The notes below the pieces were generated by a model. That model was not told the origin of the DNA. It did no database searches and saw nothing but the letters and a program-made list of their open reading frames with translations. Both the position numbers and the translations under genes were made by a program. Of a DNA stretch of 34,341 nucleotides, positions 8,411 to 16,260 are shown one piece after another (within the stretch, counting starts at the first letter, position 1; every line of letters starts with the position of its first letter). This DNA comes from Opitutia bacterium (GTDB taxonomy: Bacteria; Verrucomicrobiota; Verrucomicrobiae; Opitutales; Opitutaceae). The stretch lies in contig CANEVO010000039.1 of assembly GCA_947442255.1 (NCBI GenBank), positions 1-34,341 on the forward strand, written 5' to 3'.

Positions 8411-9193
8411 TCAGCGCCGAACGGTCAGGAGCTCGATTTTTTCCGCGCGGGCCATCGAGGCGCCAATTTCGATCAGCGCGCCGGAGAGCCGCACATCCTC
8501 CGTCGCCACCTCAAACCGCCGCGGCATGCCATCAAGAAACCGCGCCACCACGGGCGAGACCTCGCGACCCAAAATACTCGCGTAAGGCCCCGTCATGCCG
8601 ACGTCGCACATGAACGCCGTGCCTTTGGGCAGCACGCGGTTGTCGGCGGTCGGCACGTGCGTATGCGTTCCAAGCACGGCCGTGGCCCGTCCATCCAAAT
8701 ACCAGCCCAAAGCCTGTTTTTCCGAAGTGGCTTCGGCATGGATTTCGACGATGATCGCGTCCGCTTGGGCCTTGAGTTGCCCGATCATCCGATCGGCGGC
8801 AAGAAAGGGGCAGTCAGCCTTTAGATTCATGTAAGTGCGACCCAGGACGGTGAACACCGCGACGCGAAATCCGCGGGCCTCGATGATCAAATGATCCCAG
8901 CCGGGGCATGAAGCCGGCAGGTTGGCCGGCCGGCAGACTCGCTCGATTTCCGTGATCTCGTTTTCCCAGCCGCGTTGATCCCAGACGTGATCACCGAGGG
9001 TAATCGCATCGACCCCACTACCGAGAATCGATTTCGCGATGGTGCCCGTGATGCCCGAGCCCGCAGCGGCATTCTCCCCATTCGCGATGACAAAATCGAT
9101 GCCATGCTCGATCCGCAGCCGAGGCAGACGCTCCGCCACGATGTCACGGCCGGGCCGGCCCACGATGTCGCCGATAAAGAGCAATTTCAGCAT
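8411..9193 (-). CDS. YmdB-family metallophosphoesterase (TIGR00282-type)
   Basis: This 260-residue cytoplasmic protein begins [17 protein letters not shown], the standard opening of the YmdB/TIGR00282 family. Metal-ligand motifs of the calcineurin-like fold are visible: GD near residues 8-9, [10 protein letters not shown] (Asn and Glu ligands), [10 protein letters not shown] (Asp and His), [11 protein letters not shown] (His) and [10 protein letters not shown] (two His). In Bacillus, YmdB is a 2',3'-cyclic nucleotide phosphodiesterase affecting biofilm and motility gene expression; whether that applies here is inference. In Firmicutes the gene often follows rny, but no rny is visible here. 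The frame is open for another 48 codons upstream, but the family start is the ATG at 9193. The gene is divergent from ilvB across 127 bp. Confidence 0.9.
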   Translation of the reverse strand: MLKLLFIGDIVGRPGRDIVAERLPRLRIEHGIDFVIANGENAAAGSGITGTIAKSILGSGVDAITLGDHVWDQRGWENEITEIERVCRPANLPASCPGWDHLIIEARGFRVAVFTVLGRTYMNLKADCPFLAADRMIGQLKAQADAIIVEIHAEATSEKQALGWYLDGRATAVLGTHTHVPTADNRVLPKGTAFMCDVGMTGPYASILGREVSPVVARFLDGMPRRFEVATEDVRLSGALIEIGASMARAEKIELLTVRR

Positions 9194-9320
9194 AATCCCA
9201 ACGTGGGCCGAGGTTCGTGCCGTGCCAGCAAAATTCGCGGGCCACCGGGTTTCAATCGCGAAGCTTGCGTCATCCCCGGGCAATTGTTTTTGCTCTGTGG
9301 TTTTACCGAAAGCCATTGCC

Positions 9321-11099
9321 ATGAAAAAAGACACCACCTCTCCCGCTGCGTTTCCCCAAGCCGAGATCGGCCGCGAAATGAAGGGTTCCGACTGCGTTGT
9401 CGAGTCGCTGATCCGCGAGGGAGTCGACGTGGTATTCGCCTATCCCGGCGGTGCCTCGCAGGAACTCCACCAGTCGCTCGCCCGCACGGACAAGATTCGC
9501 GTCATCCTCCCTCGTCACGAGCAGGGCGGCTCGTTTGCGGCCGAAGGCTATGCCCGGGCCACCGGCAAGGTGGGCGTGTGCATGGCCACGAGCGGCCCGG
9601 GCGCGACCAACCTCGTCTCGGCCATTGCCGATGCGTTCATGGATTCGATCCCGCTGGTCGCGATCACCGGCCAGGTGTTTTCGAAGTACATCGGGAAGAT
9701 GGCCTTCCAGGAGACGGATTTCTACGGCATGACCCTCCCGATCGTGAAGCATTCCTACCTCGTCATGGACGTGAAGGATCTGCCGCGCATCTTCAAGGAA
9801 GCCTTTCATCTCGCTCGCAGCGGTCGGCCTGGCCCGGTGGTCATCGACATTCCGAAGGACGTCCAACAGGCGAAATTTCAACCGGTGTTTCCGGCGACGG
9901 TGGAATTCCGCAGTTCCCATGCGACGGCAATCCCGCATGCCAACGACGAACAGCTTAGGGAAGTGCTGGCGATGATCGCTCATGCAAAACGCCCGGTGCT
10001 TTATGCCGGCGGCGGCATCATTTCGGCCGAAGCGCACCGGGAACTGAAGGCGTTCGCGGTAAGGACCAATGTGCCGGTGGCGACGACGCTGATGGGCTTG
10101 GGGGCATTTCCGGAAACTCATCCGCTCTCGATGCAATGGTTCGGCATGCACGGTTCCGCCTACGGCAACTGGGCGGTGGACCAAAGCGATCTGCTGCTGG
10201 CCTTCGGCGCGCGCTTTGACGACCGCATCACGGGCGACACCAGCAAATTCGCCTCCGAGGCGAAGATCGTTCACATCGATATAGATACGTCCGAGCACAA
10301 CAAGAACAAGCGGGTGCAGCTTCCGATCACCAGCGACATCAAGTATGCGTTGACGCGGTTGAACGACCTCGCCGCCGGTCAGAAATTCACACCGCCGGAC
10401 ACCAGTGCTTGGCACGCGCAAATCGCCACGTGGAAGAAAGATCACCCGTTCCGCTTCGAGAAGAGCAAGCACATCGTGCCCCAAGAGGCGGTGGCCATGC
10501 TGTACGAACTCACCAAAGGTGACGCCATCATCGCGACCGGCGTCGGCCAGCACCAGATGTGGGCGGCGCAGTTCTACCGGTTCGACGAACCCCGCCGCTT
10601 TCTGAGTTCCCTCGGCCTCGGGGCGATGGGTTTTGGTTATCCCGCCGCGCTCGGCGCCAAAGTCGCCTATCCGGACAAGCAAGTCATCGATATCGACGGG
10701 GACGGTTCGTTCATGATGAACATCCAGGAGCTTGCCACCGCCAAAATCGAAAACATCGCGGCGAAGGCGATGATTTTGAATAATCAGCACCTCGGCATGG
10801 TCGTGCAGTGGGAAGACCGCTTCTACGGCAGCGTCCGGGGCAACACCATTCTGGGCGATGAATCCAATGTAGGCAGTCCCGATAACCCGGATGCACTCTA
10901 TCCTGATTTCGTGAAGATCGCCGAGGGCTTCGGCGTGAAAGGCCGGCGCGTGATCAAGAGAAGCGAACTGCGCGCCGCGGTTCAGGAGATGCTCGATCAC
11001 GACGGTCCCTACGTTCTCGATGTCATCGTTCCCTACACGGAGCACGTGCTGCCGATGATTCCGGCCGGACGAACCGTGAAGGACATGCTGCTGAAATAG
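9321..11099 (+). CDS. ilvB: Acetolactate synthase, large catalytic subunit
   Basis: This thiamine-diphosphate enzyme condenses two pyruvates to acetolactate, or pyruvate with 2-ketobutyrate, at the start of valine, leucine and isoleucine synthesis. The protein has 592 residues from the ATG at 9321; the upstream open frame is a shadow. Visible features are [17 protein letters not shown], the cofactor-activating Glu in RHEQGG (E67), [17 protein letters not shown], the [11 protein letters not shown] block, and the ThDP/Mg motif starting GDGSFMMN at 460 and closing with NN at 487-488. The C-terminus [10 protein letters not shown] is typical of the biosynthetic form. No regulatory subunit gene (ilvN/ilvH) adjoins it, which is unusual but not rare. 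A hairpin and T-run terminate it. leuA, later in the window, acts further along the same pathway. Confidence 0.95.
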   Translation: MKKDTTSPAAFPQAEIGREMKGSDCVVESLIREGVDVVFAYPGGASQELHQSLARTDKIRVILPRHEQGGSFAAEGYARATGKVGVCMATSGPGATNLVSAIADAFMDSIPLVAITGQVFSKYIGKMAFQETDFYGMTLPIVKHSYLVMDVKDLPRIFKEAFHLARSGRPGPVVIDIPKDVQQAKFQPVFPATVEFRSSHATAIPHANDEQLREVLAMIAHAKRPVLYAGGGIISAEAHRELKAFAVRTNVPVATTLMGLGAFPETHPLSMQWFGMHGSAYGNWAVDQSDLLLAFGARFDDRITGDTSKFASEAKIVHIDIDTSEHNKNKRVQLPITSDIKYALTRLNDLAAGQKFTPPDTSAWHAQIATWKKDHPFRFEKSKHIVPQEAVAMLYELTKGDAIIATGVGQHQMWAAQFYRFDEPRRFLSSLGLGAMGFGYPAALGAKVAYPDKQVIDIDGDGSFMMNIQELATAKIENIAAKAMILNNQHLGMVVQWEDRFYGSVRGNTILGDESNVGSPDNPDALYPDFVKIAEGFGVKGRRVIKRSELRAAVQEMLDHDGPYVLDVIVPYTEHVLPMIPAGRTVKDMLLK

Positions 11100-11123
11100 T
11101 CGCGATTCTGTCGTCCCTTTCAA

Positions 11124-11148
11124 AGCCTGGCCCGTGCCGGGCTTTTTT
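11124..11148 (+). terminator. Intrinsic terminator of ilvB
   Basis: AGCCTGGC (11124-11131) pairs with GCCGGGCT (11136-11143) as an 8-bp stem with one T-G wobble and a 4-nt loop, followed by six Ts (11143-11148). It lies 25 bp after the ilvB stop, which fits a rho-independent terminator on the plus strand. Confidence 0.85.
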
Positions 11149-11377
11149 ATTTGACGCCAAAAGCGACTCGGTTGGTCCGCGCCACTAAAAGATGCGGCTC
11201 CGACTTAACGTAAACCGCTCCAGTTTGTCGGAGCGCCGTCAGGATTCTCGTCACCACCAGCGTTTCCGGCAGAACTCCCCCAAGACAAAGCGTGGTCCAC
11301 CCCAGATTTCCCGCGAGGAGCGCGGTCTGCGTCCACTCCCAGATACGGACTGGAGGCGAAGGGGCGGCGTCAGGCAT
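11147..11377 (-). CDS. Short ORF or gene fragment, membrane-protein-like N-terminus
   Basis: This 76-residue frame has an ATG start at 11377. The N-terminal half (VRIWEWTQTALLAGNLGWTT, then LCLGGVLPETLVVTRILTAL) reads like the first one or two membrane helices of a polytopic protein, and faintly like the opening of O-antigen ligase-type proteins. The second half loses that character and ends at once. It lies between the ilvB and glnII terminators and has no clear ribosome-binding site; six Gs abut the ATG but at zero spacing. It may be a truncated remnant of a larger membrane protein, a genuine small protein, or chance. The rest of the 11100-11522 interval holds only the two terminators. Confidence 0.3.
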   Translation of the reverse strand: MPDAAPSPPVRIWEWTQTALLAGNLGWTTLCLGGVLPETLVVTRILTALRQTGAVYVKSEPHLLVARTNRVAFGVK

Positions 11378-11462
11378 CCCCCCGACTTTGCCGAAGCGCG
11401 GTGTGGTCTCCGAGCGAAATCGACCGAACTGGGCTCATGCCGCTCTGTGAACGGCATAGACC

Positions 11463-11497
11463 AAAAGTAAAAAGGCGCCATCGGAGGATGGCGCCTT
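11463..11497 (-). terminator. Intrinsic terminator of glnII
   Basis: AAGGCGCCATC (11472-11482) and GATGGCGCCTT (11487-11497) form a perfect 11-bp stem with a GGAG loop. On the minus strand the stem is followed by a T-rich run (TTTTTACTTTT, ending at 11463). It lies 25 bp beyond the glnII stop. Confidence 0.9.
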
Positions 11498-11522
11498 GGT
11501 CATGCGAAACACGTCGCCTTCG

Positions 11523-12557
11523 TTAAGACGTGGAAACCGTCTGAATCGTTTTAATGATTCGACCGGCGACGAGATACGGATCGGCGGCTGAATTCGGCCG
11601 GCGGTCCTCGAGGTAGCCCTTGTAGCTGCTGTTGACGAAGCTGTGCGGGACACGCACCGACGCACCGCGGTCAGCGAGACCGTAGGAGAATTTGTCGATC
11701 GATTGTGTTTCGTGCAGCCCCGTCAGCCGGAGGTGGTTTTCGGGACCATAAACCGCGATATGTTCGTCGCGGTATTTGTTGAAGGCCTCCATCAACTTTT
11801 CGAAATAGGCTTTGCCACCGGTTTCGCGCGTGAACTTGGTCGAAAAATTCGCATGCATGCCGGAGCCATTCCAATCGAGCGGAGTATTGAATGGTCCGAG
11901 GACGGGTTTGCAGCGCCATTCAACATCGATGCAGTATTGCTCACAGAGGCGCGCCAGAAGGTAACGGGCCACCCACATCTGGTCGGCGGCACTCTTGGAG
12001 CCTTTGCCGAAGATCTGGAACTCCCACTGACCCTTCGCGACCTCGGCGTTGATACCCTCGATATTGATTCCAGCGTCCAAGCAAATATCAATGTGTTGTT
12101 CGACGATTCCGCGCGCAACGTCGCCGACATTCCGATAACCGACGCCCGTGTAATAGGGGCCTTGGGGGGCGGGAAAGCCATCCTCCGGGAAGCCAAGCGG
12201 GCGGCCGTCTTGGTAAAAGAAGTATTCCTGTTCGAAACCAAACCACGTATCCGGATCATCCGGGATAGTCGCTCGCGAATTTGTCGGATGAGGCTGACTG
12301 TTGGGCAGCAGCACTTCGGCCATAACGAGGAAACCATTTTTCCGGGTGCTGTCGGGGAAAAGCGCCACCGGCTTGAGCAGGCAGTCGGAACTTTTCCCTT
12401 CAGCCTGCTGCGTCGAGCTGCCGTCGAACCCCCAGACTGGGAGGTCTTCCAGCTTTAGCTTGGCGGGGTCGCCATCGATGATCTTGGTCTTGGAGCGGAG
12501 GCTGGCCAACGGCGTGTAACCGTCGAGCCAGATGTATTCCAGTTTGAGTTTGGCCAT
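11523..12557 (-). CDS. glnII: Glutamine synthetase, type II (GSII, eukaryote-like)
   Basis: This enzyme makes glutamine from glutamate, ammonia and ATP in the cytoplasm. The protein has 344 residues, the size of GSII (about 330-370) and much shorter than GSI (about 470). Diagnostic stretches are KLEYIWLDGYTP at the N-terminus, LPVWGFDGSSTQQAEGKSSD, FGFEQEYFF (metal-binding Glu residues), QGPYYTGVG, GINAEVAKGQWEFQI, DWNGSGMHANFST, and RGASVRVP near the C-terminus. GSII does not carry the adenylylation loop of GSI, so control is expected at transcription. A candidate sigma-54 promoter lies about 95 bp upstream of the ATG at 12557, and the window also encodes an NtrC-family activator. The longer open frame upstream of the ATG is not GS-like. 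Confidence 0.96.
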   Translation of the reverse strand: MAKLKLEYIWLDGYTPLASLRSKTKIIDGDPAKLKLEDLPVWGFDGSSTQQAEGKSSDCLLKPVALFPDSTRKNGFLVMAEVLLPNSQPHPTNSRATIPDDPDTWFGFEQEYFFYQDGRPLGFPEDGFPAPQGPYYTGVGYRNVGDVARGIVEQHIDICLDAGINIEGINAEVAKGQWEFQIFGKGSKSAADQMWVARYLLARLCEQYCIDVEWRCKPVLGPFNTPLDWNGSGMHANFSTKFTRETGGKAYFEKLMEAFNKYRDEHIAVYGPENHLRLTGLHETQSIDKFSYGLADRGASVRVPHSFVNSSYKGYLEDRRPNSAADPYLVAGRIIKTIQTVSTS

Positions 12558-12651
12558 AAGAGTTGAATTTTGAGGCGGGAATTGAAACGAGCAGGGTGAC
12601 ACTGAGAAATTTTCCGGTCTTGCACAGAGGAAAAGCCCTAAAGGTTCGTGA

Positions 12652-12668
12652 AGCAGCTCATATGCCAG
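12652..12668 (-). promoter_or_regulatory. Candidate sigma-54 (-24/-12) promoter for glnII
   Basis: Read on the minus strand, CTGGCATATGAGCTGCT matches the sigma-54 consensus YTGGCACGRNNNTTGCW at 10 of 14 defined positions. The invariant GG and GC doublets have the required 10-nt separation. The predicted start would be near 12640, about 83 nt before the glnII ATG. No enhancer sites were recognised upstream. The match is by eye only. The rest of the 12558-12782 interval shows nothing else identifiable. Confidence 0.45.
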
Positions 12669-12782
12669 CCGTGACAAGAAGTTGCTCTACGATGCGTTTC
12701 TTTTCGGCCCGGCTGCTCTCCCCGGGTGGTTTCCGCACGCCACGCTTGCCAGTCGATCGACCACCGCGGAATTTAGACCTTT

Positions 12783-13196
12783 ATGCATGATGTGAAGGAT
12801 ACCGCCCGCGCCTCCGTGCGAATCGGATACGACGGGCGGGTGCATAAGGTTTTCAGGGGACACCAAGCCCGGGACCGCTTCGAACACGAAGTCCGGGTGT
12901 TGCGGTATTTGGAGGAGCGCGGTTGCACGTTCGTCCCTCGCCTGCTCGAGATCGAGCCGGAGAACCTGAAGATCATCACCACGAATTGCGGGCAGCGGGT
13001 CGACCAACTCAACGCTGAGCGTCAACGTGAGGTGTTTACGGAGCTCGAAGGCTACGGGGTCCGTCACGAGGATCGGGAGCTGCGCAATATCACCTATCGG
13101 GTTTCGGACGGGCGGTTTTGCGTGATCGATTTCGAGTTTGCGACCATCCTAAACGGCGGCGATGGCCAGCCCATTTCCTTGAAGCCTTCCGGTTGA
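12783..13196 (+). CDS. Minimal protein-kinase-like protein
   Basis: This 137-residue protein keeps the key elements of a protein-kinase-like fold in reduced form. K22 (VHKVF) could be the ATP-binding Lys. E34 or E36 in DRFEHEV could be its salt-bridge partner. A hinge-like strand NLKIITT follows. The catalytic loop RHEDRELRN has the exact H95-x-D97-x4-N102 spacing of the HRDxxxxN loop, and D116-F117-E118 replaces DFG. The activation segment and most of the C-lobe are absent, since only about 20 residues follow the DFG position. Bacterial relatives of RIO/Kdo-type kinases can be small, but this is about half a normal domain. The PP2C gene begins 4 bp after its stop, suggesting an opposed kinase/phosphatase pair. 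The substrate is unknown, and pseudokinase function is possible. Confidence 0.75.
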   Translation: MHDVKDTARASVRIGYDGRVHKVFRGHQARDRFEHEVRVLRYLEERGCTFVPRLLEIEPENLKIITTNCGQRVDQLNAERQREVFTELEGYGVRHEDRELRNITYRVSDGRFCVIDFEFATILNGGDGQPISLKPSG

Positions 13197-13200
13197 GCCC

Positions 13201-14070
13201 ATGCCTGAATCTCCCAACACCACGCCTTCGCTTCATTCCGCTCCGCCCCAGATTTTCTGGTCCGGAGTCACCGACATCGGCCGTGTCCGGCCGAATAACG
13301 AGGACGCGTTCCTCGCTCTGACCTTCAATGGGCACGAAGTGCATTACCTCGGCAAGACGGGTCGATCGACCCTGGCGGGGGGCGATTTTGTTTTTGCCGT
13401 GAGTGACGGGATGGGCGGCGCAAAATCAGGCGAATTTGCCAGTCGCATTACCGTCGATCGCATCACGCGGTTGTTTCCGCGGGCTTTTCGACTTTCCGCC
13501 GCCGGCATGGGAACCGGTTTTTCCGACCTCCTGAACGAGCTGATCAGTTCGATCCACGGCGACCTGCTCAAGCTCGGTTACTCGTACGAAGAATGCGCCG
13601 GGATGGGGGCGACGCTCAGTATTTGCTGGTTCACGCCGGAATGGATGTATTTCGCCCATGTGGGCGACAGCCGGATCTACTATTTTCCCCGCGAAGGCGG
13701 CATGACGCAGCTCACGCACGATCACACTCATGTCGGCTGGCTTCGCCGCAAAGGTGAGATCAACGAACGCGAGGCCCGCACGCATCCGCGTCGGAATGCA
13801 CTGCAGCAGGCCCTTGGGGCTGGGCAGCAATTCGTCGACCCGCACATCGGTGCCGTCGCTCACCAGCCCGGCGATCGTTTCCTGATTTGTTCGGACGGCC
13901 TCATCGACGGATTGTGGGATCGGCAGATTGAGGAATCGATGAGAGTGCAACCACTCGCGCCGCCGGCGCGCAGTCCCGCGGAGCGCCTCGTCGGGGAAGC
14001 CCTGCAAAATTCCGGCCGCGACAATACCACCGCCGTCATCGTGGAGATCATGGCTGCGACCGTAAAATGA
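13201..14070 (+). CDS. PP2C-type serine/threonine protein phosphatase
   Basis: This is a metal-dependent (Mg/Mn) Ser/Thr phosphatase of the PPM/PP2C family with 289 residues and no membrane segment. Motifs in order: VRPNNEDAF (N33-E34-D35), FAVSDGMGG (D69-G70, metal site), GMGATLS (about 134-140), FAHVGDSRIYYF (151-162), LTHDHTHVGWL, FLICSDGLIDGL (D232) and GRDNTTAVIVE (D274). All metal-binding Asp residues of the core are present, so it should be active. About 16 residues precede the domain. It sits directly after the mini-kinase gene and overlaps the next gene by 4 bp (ATGA), so the three are probably one operon. It may reverse phosphorylation made by its neighbour, which is inference from context. 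Confidence 0.95.
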   Translation: MPESPNTTPSLHSAPPQIFWSGVTDIGRVRPNNEDAFLALTFNGHEVHYLGKTGRSTLAGGDFVFAVSDGMGGAKSGEFASRITVDRITRLFPRAFRLSAAGMGTGFSDLLNELISSIHGDLLKLGYSYEECAGMGATLSICWFTPEWMYFAHVGDSRIYYFPREGGMTQLTHDHTHVGWLRRKGEINEREARTHPRRNALQQALGAGQQFVDPHIGAVAHQPGDRFLICSDGLIDGLWDRQIEESMRVQPLAPPARSPAERLVGEALQNSGRDNTTAVIVEIMAATVK

Positions 14071-14429
14071 ACACGCTGCTTTTCGTCTACGGCACGCTCA
14101 AGCGCGGTTGCAGCAACCATCACCACCTCGCGGGGCAGACGTTTGTCGGCGAAGCGCGCACCGCGCGGGGTTTCTGCCTGTTTGCCCTCACCGGCTATCC
14201 CGGTTTGGTCGCGCGGGAAGACCCGACCGACGGCGTCGTTGGCGAAGTCTGGTCGGTCGATCCGGAGAAGTTGCGTCACCTCGACGAATTCGAACGCGTC
14301 GCTGAAGGCCTCTATCAGCGCGTGCCGATCGCGTTGAGGTCTCCTTTCGCCGAGCAGCCGATCGACGCTTACCTCTACGCTCGCCAAGTGGACGGCCGTC
14401 GCGATTTGGGTTCCAACTGGGTGGAGTAA
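14067..14429 (+). CDS. Gamma-glutamylcyclotransferase-fold (GGCT/AIG2-like) protein
   Basis: This 120-residue protein opens MNTLLFVYGTLKRG, the YGTLxxG substrate-binding loop of the GGCT/AIG2/YtfP family. Other family features are AGQTFVGEARTARG, FALTGYPGLV, DGVVGEVWSVDPE and LDEFERVAEGLYQR, where the Glu residues around DEFE include the likely catalytic acid. The C-terminal YLYA strand and WVE end are typical. Characterised members release 5-oxoproline from gamma-glutamyl peptides or act on gamma-glutamylamines, while many bacterial members have no known substrate. The start overlaps the PP2C stop as ATGA, so translation is probably coupled. No link between this activity and protein phosphorylation is established. 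Confidence 0.9.
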   Translation: MNTLLFVYGTLKRGCSNHHHLAGQTFVGEARTARGFCLFALTGYPGLVAREDPTDGVVGEVWSVDPEKLRHLDEFERVAEGLYQRVPIALRSPFAEQPIDAYLYARQVDGRRDLGSNWVE

Positions 14430-14505
14430 CCGATCCAAAGCCCGCTCGAATCGGGAGCAGCGAAAGCGCCCCCGCCGCTATCACCGGTCGGGCCGTTCCT
14501 CGCCT

Positions 14506-14874
14506 CTAGGGCTTCAACGCCGACTTTGGCATGCGGCGCACCGCAATAAACTTTGCTCGGAACAGGTCCTCCAGGGAAGTCCGCACCTCCGGTGGTATCC
14601 GTTTCACAAGTTCGTCCAACGGCGGGAGCGTTTTGATGTCGCTCTCCTCGGCGGGTGCAGCTGGTGCCGGTGCAACCTTGCCACCGCCCGCCCGCGTTTC
14701 TGCCAGGAAAGCGGCTTCGGCTGAATCGGTCACTTCGTTCGGCGCGTTCTCACCCGTGGGTCTCCCCTCCAATGCTACCACCGCTTCGTCCACGTCGACC
14801 ACCCTTGCGACCTCACTCCGGGGCTCAGCCTCGGCTACCCGCGCCAACCGCGCCTCCAATCGATCAATCAGGTC
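14506..14874 (-). CDS. dnaX: C-terminal extension of DnaX (tau-type), reached by -1 frameshift or slippage
   Basis: This 122-residue reading frame lies in the -1 frame relative to dnaX and joins it exactly at the A10 run. Reading from the shift gives [11 protein letters not shown] and continues into an acidic, Ala/Pro-rich linker ([10 protein letters not shown], then [10 protein letters not shown]). It ends in a compact basic tail, [19 protein letters not shown]. Full-length tau would be about 507 residues. As a separate gene it would have to start at a TTG (14859) with no ribosome-binding site. It also has the coding character of its neighbours, so it is more likely the tau C-terminus, where other bacteria bind polymerase alpha and DnaB. 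The domain itself is not recognisable by eye. Confidence 0.7.
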   Translation of the reverse strand, partial: DLIDRLEARLARVAEAEPRSEVARVVDVDEAVVALEGRPTGENAPNEVTDSAEAAFLAETRAGGGKVAPAPAAPAEESDIKTLPPLDELVKRIPPEVRTSLEDLFRAKFIAVRRMPKSALKP

Positions 14875-16028
14875 TTTTTTTTTTGGCCGGACTCTCCCAG
14901 GGTAACGGTCCCGGCATCGTCCGCGAGCGCGGCCAGCTCCTTGATCAGGCTGTCGATCGCGCGCGAACGGCTCGCCTCCACCGCTCTCAGCAGCGCGACT
15001 TCAAAGTTGATTTTTTCGGCGAGCCCAAGCTTCACGCTTCCCTCGCCTTCTCTCAGTCCGTCAAGCAGGCGGGTCAGCTGCTCGGTTGTCATCGGCACAC
15101 CGCCAAGCGCCGCACTGTGGCCGCCCTGAGCAATGGCATCGAGCAGGGCCGTGCGGACGAAGACCTGCAGGTCGACCAAAAGGCGCACGAGGTCGCACCC
15201 GGCGGCGTCGCAGCCATCGACGATCGCAATCAGTTTCCGATGATCGCCGGCCGCGAGCGCACCGCCGAGTTCGGCGACCTTTTCCGCCGAGACCAAACCG
15301 TAGACATCGAGGACGTCTGGCTCAGACACTTCGTTGCCGCAGAACGAGATCATCTGATCGAAAATGGATTGCGCATCGCGCATTCCGCCATCCGCCAGGC
15401 GGGCGATGCACGCGAGCGCTGCGTCGGTGACGTTGATTTGCTCTTCCCGTGCGATTTTTTTCAACCGTTCGACGATCAACTCGGGCGGGATGGGCTTCAG
15501 GTCGAAACGCTGGCAACGCGAAACGATGGTCGGTAGCACCTTTTGGGGATCGGTCGTCGCAAACACGAATTTCACGTGAGCCGGCGGCTCCTCCAGCGTC
15601 TTCAACAAGGCGTTAAACGCCGCCGCCGAAAGCATGTGTACCTCGTCAATGATGTAGATCTTGAATTTTCCCTGCGCCGGAGCGTAGCGGACGGTCTCGC
15701 GCAAGTCGCGTACCTGGTCGACGCCGTTGTTCGAAGCGCCATCGATCTCAATCACGTCCAGATGCGAGCCATCCGCGATCGACTGGCAGGCTGGATCGTT
15801 GACATCGAAATTCGCCTTGGGTCCGCCGGTGCAGTTGAGTGCCTTGGCAAAGATACGCGCCGTCGAGGTTTTACCCGTCCCGCGGGGTCCGACAAGGAGG
15901 TAGGCGTGGGCAATCCGGCCGCGGGAGATCGCGTTCCTCAGCGTGCGCACGACGTGATCCTGGCCGACGACGTCATCAAACGTCTGGGGACGCCACTTGC
16001 GTGCAATGACTTGATAGGCAGAGGACAT
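14868..16028 (-). CDS. dnaX: DNA polymerase III clamp-loader subunit gamma/tau (zero-frame product)
   Basis: DnaX is the AAA+ motor of the clamp loader, placing the beta sliding clamp on DNA. The zero-frame product has 386 residues: Walker A GPRGTGKT (47-54), a reduced zinc-module region with only C66 and C81 where E. coli has four Cys, DEVH Walker B (128-131), sensor-1 FVFATTD, and the SRC arginine-finger motif (170-172). The collar domain III follows and the protein stops just after GQKKKT. The stop lies 3 nt beyond an A10 run, so this is the short gamma-like form; a shift at that run extends the protein by 122 residues. The ATG at 16028 is preferred over a TTG at 16049. The SRP RNA gene lies 95 bp upstream. 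Confidence 0.95.
   Translation of the reverse strand: MSSAYQVIARKWRPQTFDDVVGQDHVVRTLRNAISRGRIAHAYLLVGPRGTGKTSTARIFAKALNCTGGPKANFDVNDPACQSIADGSHLDVIEIDGASNNGVDQVRDLRETVRYAPAQGKFKIYIIDEVHMLSAAAFNALLKTLEEPPAHVKFVFATTDPQKVLPTIVSRCQRFDLKPIPPELIVERLKKIAREEQINVTDAALACIARLADGGMRDAQSIFDQMISFCGNEVSEPDVLDVYGLVSAEKVAELGGALAAGDHRKLIAIVDGCDAAGCDLVRLLVDLQVFVRTALLDAIAQGGHSAALGGVPMTTEQLTRLLDGLREGEGSVKLGLAEKINFEVALLRAVEASRSRAIDSLIKELAALADDAGTVTLGESGQKKKT
14874..14898 (-). promoter_or_regulatory. dnaX programmed frameshift or transcriptional slippage site
   Basis: On the minus strand ten As (14884-14875) and a G form CAA AAA AAA AAG in the zero frame, ending in the slippery heptamer A-AAA-AAG in the same phase as the E. 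coli dnaX site. A Shine-Dalgarno-like GGGAGAG (14898-14892) lies 7 nt before the A run. The zero-frame stop TGA follows one codon after AAG. The run could act by ribosomal -1 frameshifting or by RNA polymerase slippage. Confidence 0.75.
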
Positions 16029-16123
16029 TTTTCGGTGCGGCGATGGCAAAGAGGCCGTCGCAAGGGCAGCGCAACCGGCGATTCGATTGCAGGCAAGCTC
16101 CTACGACGAACCGGAGAAAAAGT

Positions 16124-16219
16124 GGCCAGGCACTCCACGGCACTAGGAGGACGTCGTTACCGTTGCTACCTTCCGGTCCTGGCGGAGTTCACGCGCCTGC
16201 CCATGCATGGCACCTGGCC
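16124..16219 (-). ncRNA. ffs: Signal recognition particle RNA (bacterial small type, 4.5S)
   Basis: On the minus strand CCAGGACCGGAAGGTAGCAA (16177-16158) is the conserved SRP helix 8: a GGAA tetraloop with flanking asymmetric loops that bind the Ffh M domain. The ends GGCCAGG (16219-16213) and CCTGGCC (16130-16124) pair to close the RNA at about 96 nt, the size of the small bacterial form. TTTTT follows after two bases and may serve as its terminator. The 5' end could lie some bases further upstream. It sits upstream of dnaX and downstream of the Spy-like gene, on the same strand. Confidence 0.92.
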
Positions 16220-16260
16220 GACGCGGACCATGGGCGTGGCGTCGCGTCGCGCAACAATTA

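Noticed and set aside
9303..11123. 606-codon minus-strand open frame opposite ilvB
   Set aside because: It is antisense to a clear acetolactate synthase; long antisense frames are common in GC-rich genes and the translation has an Arg/His-rich, non-protein-like composition.
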